Of a stretch of 58,359 nt of DNA, positions 8,351 through 16,058 are shown one piece after another. Position numbers and translations under genes: made by a program. The stretch comes from a bacterium (GTDB lineage Bacteria > Verrucomicrobiota > Kiritimatiellia > RFP12 > UBA1067). A model generated the notes under the pieces. It was not told the DNA's origin. It made no database searches and worked only from the letters and a program-made list of their open reading frames with translations. The stretch covers positions 1-58,359 of the forward strand of contig JAUNMP010000004.1 in assembly GCA_030537465.1 (NCBI GenBank), given 5' to 3'. The first letter of the stretch is position 1. Each line of letters opens with the position of its first letter.

Positions 8351-9457
8351 CTATGCCAATCTGAAGGTCCGCGCAGGAGCGAGAGCCGCGCCGGGGAAGA
8401 ACTCCAGCGACACACCATTTGCCGCGACGTCGAGGCGGAAGTGTCCCGCGCCGCGGTTGAAGAAGTAATCCTTGACCCCCGGACGGAACAGCGCCGCGTC
8501 TTTCTCGTAGTCCACCCGTTTCTTCGCATCCATATCCGCCAAATAGAGCGTGGCGTACTTCATGGCGTCCGCGCAGATTGGCTCGGCAGTCGCGATCTCG
8601 GGAGCCTTCCAGACGGAGTTGCCCGTGAACTCGGAGAAGCCGCCGAATGAATTCTCATGCCGATAGTAGGCGATCGTGTGGGTGTGACCGGAGAGGACGA
8701 CCGCATGGCGGCGAGACAGTAGCTCGTAGAGGCGACGACGCCCCGCCTCGCAGTCCGGATGCCCCGCAAGCCGCCAGCGGAAGGAACCGCTGCTGTCGGG
8801 GCACGTGAACGGGCCATGCGTCACGAGAAAGGTGTAGCGCACGTCGGAATCCGCCTCGATGCAGGCGCAGATGGCCCCGATGTCCTTCGTCTCGAAATCG
8901 CAGAAGACCCAGAGGTCCGGACCGCGACGGAACGAGAACACGGGATACTTCGCGACACAGCCGGCCTCGCTGGAGATGAATGGCTCCGCGAACTGGAGAT
9001 ACGCCTCCCGCGCGCCCTTGCCGCGGAAATCGTGGTTGCCCATCACGGTGAGGAACGGGACGCCCTGCGGATAGGGGGTACGCAGCATCTTGATGCAGTC
9101 GTCGAGCATCTTCTTGTGCGTGGGCACGTCGTCACAGTCGCCTTGGATGATGTCCCCCAGCTGGAGCACGAAGTCGGCCCCCTTCTCGTGGGCCAGCCTC
9201 GCGCTCGCCGCCAGAAGATCCCGGCAGCGCTTCCGCCACATCTCGCCGTTGCGGCGGAATTCCTCGTGCTGGATCTTCGCCCAGCGGTTGGACTCGTCGT
9301 AGTGCGAATGGTAGACGCTCTCCGGCTCCGCGTCGAAATGCGTGTCGCCGAGGATGGAAACCGCATAACGATCGCCGCTCCGCGTACCAAGAGGCTGACA
9401 TCCGGCGAATCCGGCCAGAGCCGTCGCACCACCAATGAAATTCCGTCTCGTCAGCAT
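8351..9457 (-). CDS. TAT-exported calcineurin-like metallophosphoesterase
   Basis: A 368-residue phosphoesterase with all metal-binding blocks: GDTHFD (38-43), GDIIQGD, GNHDF, THGPF and SGHTHT. The N-terminus MLTRRNFIGGATALAGFAGC has a twin-arginine motif, and the AGC could be a lipobox, so the folded metalloenzyme is probably exported and perhaps lipid-anchored. It starts 7 nt after the G1P-dehydrogenase-like gene and probably shares its transcript. The phosphate ester substrate is unknown. It faces the plus-strand DUF4832 gene tail to tail, with 12 nt between the stop codons and no hairpin. Confidence 0.88.
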   Translation of the reverse strand: MLTRRNFIGGATALAGFAGCQPLGTRSGDRYAVSILGDTHFDAEPESVYHSHYDESNRWAKIQHEEFRRNGEMWRKRCRDLLAASARLAHEKGADFVLQLGDIIQGDCDDVPTHKKMLDDCIKMLRTPYPQGVPFLTVMGNHDFRGKGAREAYLQFAEPFISSEAGCVAKYPVFSFRRGPDLWVFCDFETKDIGAICACIEADSDVRYTFLVTHGPFTCPDSSGSFRWRLAGHPDCEAGRRRLYELLSRRHAVVLSGHTHTIAYYRHENSFGGFSEFTGNSVWKAPEIATAEPICADAMKYATLYLADMDAKKRVDYEKDAALFRPGVKDYFFNRGAGHFRLDVAANGVSLEFFPGAALAPARTFRLA

Positions 9458-9464
9458 GGCGACC

Positions 9465-10811
9465 CTACAGATCGAAGGAGGCCTTCGCGAAATCCATCAT
9501 CTGGCCGGTGCGGTAGAGGAAGTCGAGGGAGTTGTAGCGGTCGCGCATGTGCGCCGCCACGTTGACGCTCGCGAGCGAACCCTCGCGCGTCGCGCCGATC
9601 TCCTCGGGATGCACCGGGGCGCCCACGACGCGCAGACGGCGCTCGATCTCCCGAGCGGAGAGAAGCTGCTTCTCGAGACGGACCTTGATTTCGGGCCAGC
9701 GCGTCTTCGCGATCATGAGCTGCCGGCGGAGGCCGTCCTTGTCGAGGTACTTCGCCTTCGTCGTCGTCACGCCGACCTCCGGGAACGGGGTTCCTTCGAA
9801 GAGCTTGCGCGCGACGGCCTCCTCGGCCGGCCAGTCCGGCCACGCCGCCACGCACGCCTCGACATCAAGCTGCGTATAGTCGTAGGCGAGGATCTTCTCG
9901 TAGAGGCGGCACATGAAATACGTGTACACACCCACCTGGATGCCATGCGGCACGATGTCGCCCTTGTAGGTGTGGTTGTTCATCTCGAGAATGTGGCTGA
10001 ACATGTGCTCCGCGCCCGAGGCTGGACGCGAGCTCTGCATGTCCTGCATCGCGAAGCCACCGAGCATGAGCCCCTCGACGAACTTCGTGAGCGGCTCCGT
10101 CTCCATCGCGGCGACGCCCTCGGGATTCGAGAGCGCCTCGGGAAGGCCGTCCTGCACCGTATGCCACGCGCGGTCATGCCATTCGCACGCGCCCAGCTCG
10201 TAGGCGAGGATCCAGTCCGCACCCGCCGGCACCTTCGCGAGGAGATCGGCGAAACCGCTCGCCGCCATCCACTTCGGCGCCGTGCGCATCACGTCGAGGT
10301 CCGCCACGATCACACGCGGAGCAGGGCACGCATATGTCTTCTTCGCACCCTCGGGGGAGCGGATCGCCGCGCCAAAGCTCGAGTAGCCATCCACGCTCGC
10401 GGCCGTCGCGCACACCATGTAGGGGATGCCGATCTCGCCGCTTGCGAGCTTCGTCAGGTCGTTGACCACGCCCGAGCCCACCGCGACCGGAACGAGCGCG
10501 CCGCCCTTGGCGATCTCGGCCTTCAGGAATTCACGCACCTCGGCGGCGTAGTGGTAGTCCGCATGGAAGGTCCTGCCGTCCGGCTCAAGAATGTAGGTGA
10601 CCACTTCGATGCCCTTGGTCTTCAGCATCTCCGCGACCTTCTCGCCAGCCGCCGCCCACGTGCGCGGATCCGCAACCACCGCCGCGCGCGTCTCGCCCGG
10701 GAACCACTGGGCGAACAGCGGCGCCGTCTGGTCCAGCACGCCATCGCCGATCACGCACGCCTTCGTGTCCGTCGCATGCTTCAGAGCCTCTTCGATCATT
10801 TCCTTTGACAT
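9465..10811 (-). CDS. sn-glycerol-1-phosphate dehydrogenase-like (AraM/EgsA family)
   Basis: A 448-residue iron-containing alcohol-dehydrogenase-fold protein closest to AraM/EgsA. The nucleotide-binding motif VGSGVVNDLTK and the family block PYMVCATAASVDGYSS are clear. Likely metal ligands are the Asp of SVDGYSS, a His in GAEHMFSHILEM, and the His in IVPHGIQVGV. EgsA reduces dihydroxyacetone phosphate to sn-glycerol 1-phosphate, the archaeal-type stereoisomer, also made by some bacteria. The protein is about 50 residues longer than B. subtilis EgsA, mostly at the C-terminus. It has its own promoter (TATAAT at 10842-10847) and the strong ribosome site GGAAGGAAG. It could instead act on another keto-sugar phosphate. 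Confidence 0.82.
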   Translation of the reverse strand: MSKEMIEEALKHATDTKACVIGDGVLDQTAPLFAQWFPGETRAAVVADPRTWAAAGEKVAEMLKTKGIEVVTYILEPDGRTFHADYHYAAEVREFLKAEIAKGGALVPVAVGSGVVNDLTKLASGEIGIPYMVCATAASVDGYSSFGAAIRSPEGAKKTYACPAPRVIVADLDVMRTAPKWMAASGFADLLAKVPAGADWILAYELGACEWHDRAWHTVQDGLPEALSNPEGVAAMETEPLTKFVEGLMLGGFAMQDMQSSRPASGAEHMFSHILEMNNHTYKGDIVPHGIQVGVYTYFMCRLYEKILAYDYTQLDVEACVAAWPDWPAEEAVARKLFEGTPFPEVGVTTTKAKYLDKDGLRRQLMIAKTRWPEIKVRLEKQLLSAREIERRLRVVGAPVHPEEIGATREGSLASVNVAAHMRDRYNSLDFLYRTGQMMDFAKASFDL

Positions 10812-10841
10812 GTCAAACTTCCTTCCGTTAAGATCATCTCA

Positions 10842-10851
10842 ATTATACCAC
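10842..10851 (-). promoter_or_regulatory. Extended -10 promoter for the G1P-dehydrogenase-like gene
   Basis: On the minus strand TGGTATAAT lies about 31 nt before the ATG at 10811 and overlaps the yibE/F stop codon. A purine-rich ribosome site, GGAAGGAAG, follows. This would uncouple the gene from the upstream phosphatase operon. Confidence 0.55.
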
Positions 10852-11973
10852 ATTCGCCTCGCGAACAGACCTCGGAGCCAGAACCGCCGCGCCGACGAAG
10901 GCCGTGAACGGCGCGACAAGGACGAGCGCGAAACTTCCCACGAGCGTCTTGACAACCTCCGCCGAGACGAGGGTCGAATTGAGGAATTCGAGCGGAGGCG
11001 TGCCCTGGGCGGCGAAGACCATCAGCAGCGTGATGTAGCCGCCCGAGTAGGCGAGGAGCAGCGTCGTCGTCATCGTGCCCACCACGCTGCGGCCGATGCG
11101 CAGACCGGAGAGGAAGAGCTCCCGCCGCGGCAGACCGGGATTGTGGCGCGCCACCTCCTCGATGCCAGCCGCGATGTCCATCGCGAGATCCATCACGGCG
11201 CCGGACGAGGCCAGCACCATCGCACCCACGAAGACATCCGCGAGGTCCATCGACTCGTAGCCGGAGTTGAGCAGGGCCTGCACGAACGGCATCGTCGCGC
11301 CGTTGATGTTCATGAGCCACGAGAAGAGATGCGCGAGCACGAGGCCGAAGAACACGCCGAGCAGCGCACCCAGCGTCGCTGCGACGCCCTTCCGGGTAGG
11401 TCCTGCCACAAGGTACATGATCACCGCGGTGAGTACGCAGACCGCAGCGAAGGAGATCCAGCTCGCGGACCATCCCGCGAGCGACAGCGGTACAACCAAT
11501 TTCCAGACGACGAGACAGCTGAAGAGGAAGCTGAACAAGGCCTTCGCACCCGTCCAGCCCCCAAACACGCACAGGAGCAGACAGAAGGCCCCGAACATCA
11601 CGCCCATCCAGCCCAGTCGCCAATGGTCGCGCGCGACGAGCGTCTCCCCTGGTTTCGCGCCATTGGGCGGAATCACGACCACCGCCACATCGCCGACCCT
11701 GAACTGCTTGTCGACGTCCAACTGCGCACGGATCTCGTTGTTCGCGCGGAAGGTCTTCCCCTTCTCGGCGCCATCGAGCACCTCGACCTCAAGATGCTGG
11801 GATCCATAGTCGAGCACCCCGAGCTTCTGGACGTCCGAATCGTCAACCGCCGTCACGCGTGCACACGCGGGCGCTCCCTGCTCCACGGCGACGGTCCGTG
11901 CGGCAGGCATAAGCCACAATCCCACGCAGACAAGCGCAAGGACCAGCACGGGGATGGTGTTCCGTCGGCGCAT
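10843..11973 (-). CDS. YibE/F-like multi-pass membrane protein
   Basis: A 376-residue protein. An N-terminal membrane segment is followed by a periplasmic OB-like region (LEVEVLDGAEKGKTFRANNE, about residues 62-81) and then about seven membrane helices containing GVLLGVFFGLVLAH-type helices and GAMVLASSGAVMDLAMDIA. This is the layout of the YibE/F family (Pfam PF07907). Its function is unknown, though transport has been suggested. It starts 10 nt after the alkaline phosphatase, so the two are probably co-transcribed, which could point to phosphate or phospho-compound handling. Confidence 0.85.
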   Translation of the reverse strand: MRRRNTIPVLVLALVCVGLWLMPAARTVAVEQGAPACARVTAVDDSDVQKLGVLDYGSQHLEVEVLDGAEKGKTFRANNEIRAQLDVDKQFRVGDVAVVVIPPNGAKPGETLVARDHWRLGWMGVMFGAFCLLLCVFGGWTGAKALFSFLFSCLVVWKLVVPLSLAGWSASWISFAAVCVLTAVIMYLVAGPTRKGVAATLGALLGVFFGLVLAHLFSWLMNINGATMPFVQALLNSGYESMDLADVFVGAMVLASSGAVMDLAMDIAAGIEEVARHNPGLPRRELFLSGLRIGRSVVGTMTTTLLLAYSGGYITLLMVFAAQGTPPLEFLNSTLVSAEVVKTLVGSFALVLVAPFTAFVGAAVLAPRSVREANVV

Positions 11974-11983
11974 GGATCCAGGC

Positions 11984-13393
11984 CTACTTCAGCAGGGCCT
12001 TGAGCCGGACCGCGATGTCCGTGTTCTCGAGGAATCCGGTGAAGTTCTCCGCGCCGCAGCCACCCGCGGTCGTCATCGTCGGCAGCGCGGTGTGGGCGCC
12101 GGAGCTCCAGCCCACGCCCGCATGGTTGGAGAGGATACGTCTGCAGGTCGCGGCGAACTGGCGGCGGCGCTGCACATCGTGTTTCGTCGTCTCCCTCTGC
12201 CGTGCCCTGACGAACTCGACGTCCTGCTTGAACGCCTTCTCCAGCTCCTTGACTTCTGCCGCGTTGAGCCGCAGCTGCTTCATCTCCTCTGTTGTGGCCT
12301 TTGCGGCATCGAACACGAGACCAAAGTTCTCCTCCACGAGCGGTTTCACCTCGTCGAACGTGAGGTTGATGTTCTGCTTCAGCATATTCGCGATGCGTTT
12401 CGAGAAGACCTCGGCGGAGCACTTCTGATTCGCGAGCAGCCCGACCTGGAACTTGTAGCCGAGCCCGGCGAATCCCATCGCCATGCCGCCCGTCTCATGG
12501 TCGCCCGTCACGATGACGAGCGTCTCGGCGGGATGCCGTTCCATGAACTTCACGGCAACCTTCACCGCCGCGTCCATCGAGATGATCTCGCGCAGTACCG
12601 CCGCCGCATCGTTTGCATGAGCGCAGTGGTCCACCTCGCCGCCCTCTGCCATGATGAAGAAACCGTCCGGCCCCTCCAGCAGCTCAACGGCCTTCGACAC
12701 CATCGCCGCGAGGTCGGGATACGTCTCCTCGCCGTCGATCGCAAACGCGAGACCGTAATCGGAGAACACGCCCCACGCCCTTCCACAGCCGGGCTTGAGT
12801 GCGGCAAAGGATGCCTTGTCGCGCGCGATCGTGAACCCATCCCTCTCGGCAAGCTTGAAGATGTTGCCACGATACTCGGCATGGGACTTGTCGTCGTACT
12901 TGTCATAGACGCCGCCTCCCGCAAAGAAGTCAAACTTCGACGCCAGCAGGTCCAGTGCGATGCCATAGCTGTCGCCACGGTTCGGACGATGCGCGTAGAA
13001 GCCGGCGGGGGTTGCATGGACGATTGGCACCGTTGTCATGATGCCAACCTTCATGCCGCGCTTCTTCGCGAACTCGGCCACGGACTCCAGGTGGCGACCG
13101 TCCGGCGCCACGCCGAGCGCACCGTTGTTCGCCTTCTCGCCGCAGGCGATCGCCGTCGCGGCCGCCGCGGAGTCAGTCACGATCGCATTCGCCGAGCGCG
13201 TGCGCGTGGAGCTCTGGTAACGGAGAGCGTTCATCGCGAGCGGGCCATAGCCGGATAGACGCGCAAACTCCTCCGTCGTCATCCGCTGAGGCATGGACAT
13301 GCCGTCGCCGATGAAGACGAACACATACTTCGGAGCCTCCGCACATACGGCGGCGGAGACGGCCAACAGACCGAGCAGCAGGTGGAACCTCAT
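11984..13393 (-). CDS. Secreted alkaline phosphatase
   Basis: A 469-residue PhoA-superfamily phosphomonoesterase with a cleavable signal (MRFHLLLGLLAVSAAVCAEA). Seen are the metal-binding FIGDGMSMPQ, the nucleophile serine in VTDSAAAATA (around residue 91), EGGEVDHCAHANDA with metal-binding Asp/His, and VTGDHETGG with the C-terminal Asp-His pair. It would release phosphate from esters outside the cytoplasmic membrane. The start is ATG at 13393, but a GTG directly before it (13396) sits at an equally good distance from AAGGA. It follows the tRNA-Cys terminator, and yibE/F comes next. Confidence 0.93.
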   Translation of the reverse strand: MRFHLLLGLLAVSAAVCAEAPKYVFVFIGDGMSMPQRMTTEEFARLSGYGPLAMNALRYQSSTRTRSANAIVTDSAAAATAIACGEKANNGALGVAPDGRHLESVAEFAKKRGMKVGIMTTVPIVHATPAGFYAHRPNRGDSYGIALDLLASKFDFFAGGGVYDKYDDKSHAEYRGNIFKLAERDGFTIARDKASFAALKPGCGRAWGVFSDYGLAFAIDGEETYPDLAAMVSKAVELLEGPDGFFIMAEGGEVDHCAHANDAAAVLREIISMDAAVKVAVKFMERHPAETLVIVTGDHETGGMAMGFAGLGYKFQVGLLANQKCSAEVFSKRIANMLKQNINLTFDEVKPLVEENFGLVFDAAKATTEEMKQLRLNAAEVKELEKAFKQDVEFVRARQRETTKHDVQRRRQFAATCRRILSNHAGVGWSSGAHTALPTMTTAGGCGAENFTGFLENTDIAVRLKALLK

Positions 13394-13420
13394 CACTTTA
13401 TCGTCCTTCCTAGAAACACG

Positions 13421-13444
13421 AAACCCGCGCCAAAGGCGCGGGTT
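13421..13444 (-). terminator. Intrinsic terminator after tRNA-Cys
   Basis: AACCCGCGCC and GGCGCGGGTT form a perfect 10-bp stem with a 3-nt loop. On the minus strand the second arm runs into TTTCGTGTTT. It ends the small-protein/tRNA transcript just before the alkaline phosphatase gene. Confidence 0.8.
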
Positions 13445-13454
13445 CGCTTGTTAA

Positions 13455-13528
13455 TGGAGGTGGGAAGCGGAGTTGAACCGCTGTAAGCGGATTTGCAGTC
13501 CGCGACCTAACCGCTCGGCCATCCCACC
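13455..13528 (-). tRNA. tRNA-Cys (GCA), CCA encoded
   Basis: The minus strand folds as a 74-nt tRNA including CCA. The acceptor arms are GGTGGGA and TCCCACC, and the anticodon stem-loop GCGGACTGCAAATCCGC carries GCA, the cysteine anticodon. The T arm contains GGTTCAACTCC, the discriminator base is U (normal for tRNA-Cys), and CCA is encoded in the genome. It starts 15 nt after the stop of the 32-residue basic protein, and a terminator follows, so the two are probably one transcript. Confidence 0.97.
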
Positions 13529-13543
13529 TAAAATCGAAAGACC

Positions 13544-13642
13544 TTACTTGGCCTTCTTCGCCGCGAGAAGCCGCGCGTTCAGGCGCTTGGCATAGGCCTT
13601 CCGGCGATTTCTCTTGGCACGCTGTCTAAGTTGCTGTCCCAT
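13544..13642 (-). CDS. Small very basic protein, 32 residues
   Basis: An ORF below the usual length cut-off, beginning MGQQLRQRAKRNRRKAYAKR and ending in AAKKAK. About 40% of residues are Arg or Lys and there are no acidic residues, which suggests an RNA- or ribosome-binding peptide such as a small ribosomal or nucleoid-type protein. I cannot name the family; a similar short basic protein may exist in other PVC genomes, but that is from memory and unchecked. Evidence that it is expressed: a -10 box, TAAACT (13651-13656), 8 nt upstream of the ATG, a terminator just before that, and tRNA-Cys 15 nt downstream followed by another terminator. Confidence 0.7.
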   Translation of the reverse strand: MGQQLRQRAKRNRRKAYAKRLNARLLAAKKAK

Positions 13643-13650
13643 GGCGCGTT

Positions 13651-13664
13651 AGTTTATCAAAAAA
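13651..13664 (-). promoter_or_regulatory. Promoter of the small basic protein/tRNA-Cys unit
   Basis: The minus strand reads TTTTTTGATAAACT, with -10 TAAACT at 13656-13651 ending 8 nt before the ATG. A candidate -35, TTGCGC, lies 18 nt upstream inside the preceding terminator hairpin. Transcription would begin at or next to the start codon. Confidence 0.55.
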
Positions 13665-13686
13665 CCTGGCTCCCGCGCAAGCGGGA
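13659..13686 (-). terminator. Terminator of the DUF1080/GH123-like operon
   Basis: TCCCGC and GCGGGA pair around GCAA (13671-13686). On the minus strand a T run (13664-13659) follows after six bases, some of which (CCAGG) could extend the stem. It overlaps the promoter of the small basic protein. Confidence 0.65.
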
Positions 13687-13698
13687 ATTTCAAGGAAT

Positions 13699-14550
13699 TT
13701 ACAGCTCGCGAATCTTGATGTTGCGGAAGCTCACGGTCGAGTCACCATGATCCTGGATCTTGATGCGGCCCACAGGCGTCTCACCCCAGTGTTCGCCTGG
13801 CTTCTGCTCCTTGACATACTTGGACTCGGCGACCGTCTTGCGGAAGGCCTCGCTGCCACGCTCGTACGTGATGAACTTCACGCCGTTCAGCCAGTGTTCG
13901 ACCACGTTGCCCTTCGCGACGATCTTCGCGGTGTTCCACTCGCCGAGCGGCTTGACTGCGGATTCGGCGTTCGCGGGGATCATATCGTAGAGCGACGCCA
14001 CACGGCGACACTTTCCATCGCGGCCCTTCGTTGAATCGGGATGCGCGGGATCAAGAATCTGATACTCCTCGCAAGTCCCCTTGAAGAGCTTCTGGTTGTA
14101 GAAGTACTTGATGCCGCTGTTAGCCGCCTTCGTGAGCCGGAAGTCCATCTTCAGCTCGAAGTCCTTGTAGTCCTTCACGGTCACCAGATCGCCACCACCG
14201 CCGAGGGCGGACTGTTCCGGCGGGAGCTTCTCCCACTTGCCCTGCTCGTTGATGCGGGAGTGCGGCAGCACCGTGAGGATGCCGTCCTCGATTTTCCAGC
14301 CCTTCTTCGGCGGCTCCGTGCAGCCAGTCTTCTCGCCCACCCAGCCGTCGAATGTCTTGCCGTCCCACAGCAGCTTCCAGCCGGCGGCCTTCTCGCAGTC
14401 CGAGAGCGTATTGGGCAACACGGCGCAGGCACTCGCCGCGCAGGTCTTCTTGTTCGAGCAGCGGCATTTCGCGTTGCAGCCGACGTCGTTCGTCATGCAG
14501 CCGGCGAGCGCAACGGCCGCCACCATTGGAATCAGGGTCTTCTTCATCAT
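13699..14550 (-). CDS. DUF1080 (3-keto-disaccharide hydrolase-type) lipoprotein
   Basis: A 283-residue protein with lipobox LAGC (residues 15-18 of MMKKTLIPMVAAVALAGC), then a Cys-rich stretch (CNAKCRCSNKKTC) and a DUF1080 concanavalin-like domain from about residue 55. The domain hallmarks are WKLLWDGKTFDGWVG, WKIEDGILTV, FELKMDFRLTKAANSGIKYF, VVEHWLNGVKFITYERG, and the end GRIKIQDHGDSTVSFRNIKIREL. Such domains bind or cleave glycosides and are greatly expanded in planctomycetes and verrucomicrobia. It follows the GH123-like gene by 9 nt. The Cys cluster after the lipobox is unusual and may bind metal or form disulfides. Confidence 0.9.
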   Translation of the reverse strand: MMKKTLIPMVAAVALAGCMTNDVGCNAKCRCSNKKTCAASACAVLPNTLSDCEKAAGWKLLWDGKTFDGWVGEKTGCTEPPKKGWKIEDGILTVLPHSRINEQGKWEKLPPEQSALGGGGDLVTVKDYKDFELKMDFRLTKAANSGIKYFYNQKLFKGTCEEYQILDPAHPDSTKGRDGKCRRVASLYDMIPANAESAVKPLGEWNTAKIVAKGNVVEHWLNGVKFITYERGSEAFRKTVAESKYVKEQKPGEHWGETPVGRIKIQDHGDSTVSFRNIKIREL

Positions 14551-14559
14551 GTTCTTTCC

Positions 14560-16011
14560 TTATTTGTTAAGTACCTCTCTCGTGGTCTTCACGAGATCTC
14601 TGAGATCGCCGGGCTTCTTACCCAGCGCGGCCTTGAGGTCGTACTTTGCGGCAAGCGCCTGGAGCTCATCCACGCGAACGCCCTTGGACTTGAGGATGTT
14701 GAACTTCTCGGCCTGCTGGATGCCGTTCAGCAGTTCCAGGAAGCGGGCGGACGGCGATCCATCCGGATAGACGAGGAACGTGTCCCCCGCGCGCCAGTTG
14801 CCATAGGAGGCATCGGCGCACGCGTCGAGCGGCCAGCTGTTCCACGCCCAGCGCAGGAGACCGTCGAGACCACACATCGCCGGATACGCACCGCACCAGA
14901 ACGCCTCGTCAAGCTCGCTGTCCATGAAGGTGTTCGGTTTCGCCGGTCCACAGCAGATGTAGTACGTCGTGACCTTGCCCTCCTTCTGGCGCTGCGGAAC
15001 TTCCGCGAGGAAACCCGGGGTCACGTGGCCGAGCGACTGCGAATAGCTGTCGATCACAATGCCCTTGAACTCGCTCGGCCTGCGGTTACCCGCCATCGCG
15101 ATCTTCATGCCGGGTGCAACCACCTGCATGAACTCGACCGTGTTGCGGAGGTCCTCCGGGCTGCGCTCGTCAAGCGAGATCAGCGTATCCTGGAACCAGC
15201 CCTTCTCCTTCAGGTGCGCCGCGAAGGCCTTGAGGAACGGGCCCCAGTACTCCTTGAAGAACGGCGTACCGGGCTTCGCCTCGGCCTTCTGCATCTTGCC
15301 ATCCTCGCCATACCAGCTCACCTTGTAGCCCCACGGGCACATCGTGTAGCAGGAAATGTGCGGACCCAGTCCGCACGTCCTGCCGAACTCGACGTACGCG
15401 TCGAACTGCGAGAAGTCGACCATGGTGGTGCCGTCTGCGCGGCGCGTGTACTTCACCATCGCCTCATAGCCATCCTGGCACTGGTGGTTCCAGGGGAGAT
15501 CGACGAGGGACACCGTCAGCGTCTTCTGCCCTGCCGAGGCGAGCAGCTTCCAGATCGGCTCCATCGCCGCGTAGTGCTCCTTCGAAAACGGCTTCACGCC
15601 CGCCGTGCGCGACACGGCCCACGGATGCTGCCAAAGATCGAGGTAGTACTTCCAATCCCTGGCCGGCGGCAGCACCTGGTCCACCACACGCACCTTCACG
15701 TCGCCGATCGCATAACAACCCGGCTTGGCATCCGCGGGGACCTGAACCTGGACGACCTTCGGCCCCTCCGCCTTCGAGTTCCATTCCACGCGATCCTTGG
15801 CAATCAGACGTTCCGTCGCCTTCGGCTTCGGGGCATATTTCACGTCGCGCGCCACGCCCGTCTTCACGACGAATCCCGCGGGCGCCGCCCCCACGGACTC
15901 ACCTGCCGGCAGCCACGCGCTCACCGTCTCGCCGCGCCACGCGGCCAGTTCAATCGCCCCTGCGGCGAACACGCCGCCCACAGCAGCGAACGTCATCAGC
16001 AGTCTATTCAT
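14560..16011 (-). CDS. Secreted DUF4091 / GH123-like glycosidase
   Basis: A 483-residue exported protein (signal MNRLLMTFAAVGGVFAAGA). An N-terminal beta-sandwich is followed by a TIM-barrel region with DLWQHPWAVSR, SLVDLPWNHQ, and LISLDERSPEDL, where the neighbouring Asp-Glu is placed like the catalytic DE pair of GH123 N-acetyl-beta-galactosaminidases. The C-terminal DUF4091 part has GLLRWAWNSWPLDACADASYGNWRAGDTFLVYPD. The start is taken at the signal-peptide ATG (16011), behind GAGAGG, with TATACT further upstream. The substrate is inferred only from the family. Confidence 0.82.
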   Translation of the reverse strand: MNRLLMTFAAVGGVFAAGAIELAAWRGETVSAWLPAGESVGAAPAGFVVKTGVARDVKYAPKPKATERLIAKDRVEWNSKAEGPKVVQVQVPADAKPGCYAIGDVKVRVVDQVLPPARDWKYYLDLWQHPWAVSRTAGVKPFSKEHYAAMEPIWKLLASAGQKTLTVSLVDLPWNHQCQDGYEAMVKYTRRADGTTMVDFSQFDAYVEFGRTCGLGPHISCYTMCPWGYKVSWYGEDGKMQKAEAKPGTPFFKEYWGPFLKAFAAHLKEKGWFQDTLISLDERSPEDLRNTVEFMQVVAPGMKIAMAGNRRPSEFKGIVIDSYSQSLGHVTPGFLAEVPQRQKEGKVTTYYICCGPAKPNTFMDSELDEAFWCGAYPAMCGLDGLLRWAWNSWPLDACADASYGNWRAGDTFLVYPDGSPSARFLELLNGIQQAEKFNILKSKGVRVDELQALAAKYDLKAALGKKPGDLRDLVKTTREVLNK

Positions 16012-16032
16012 ATCAGTGTGCCTCTCGTCGTC

Positions 16033-16041
16033 AGTATACCA
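16033..16041 (-). promoter_or_regulatory. Extended -10 promoter of the GH123-like gene
   Basis: The minus strand has TGGTATACT, with the box 21 nt before the ATG at 16011 and GAGAGG between them. It lies 18 nt from the end of the neighbouring kinase gene. Confidence 0.5.
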
Positions 16042-16058
16042 TAAATGCCACGCACGCC

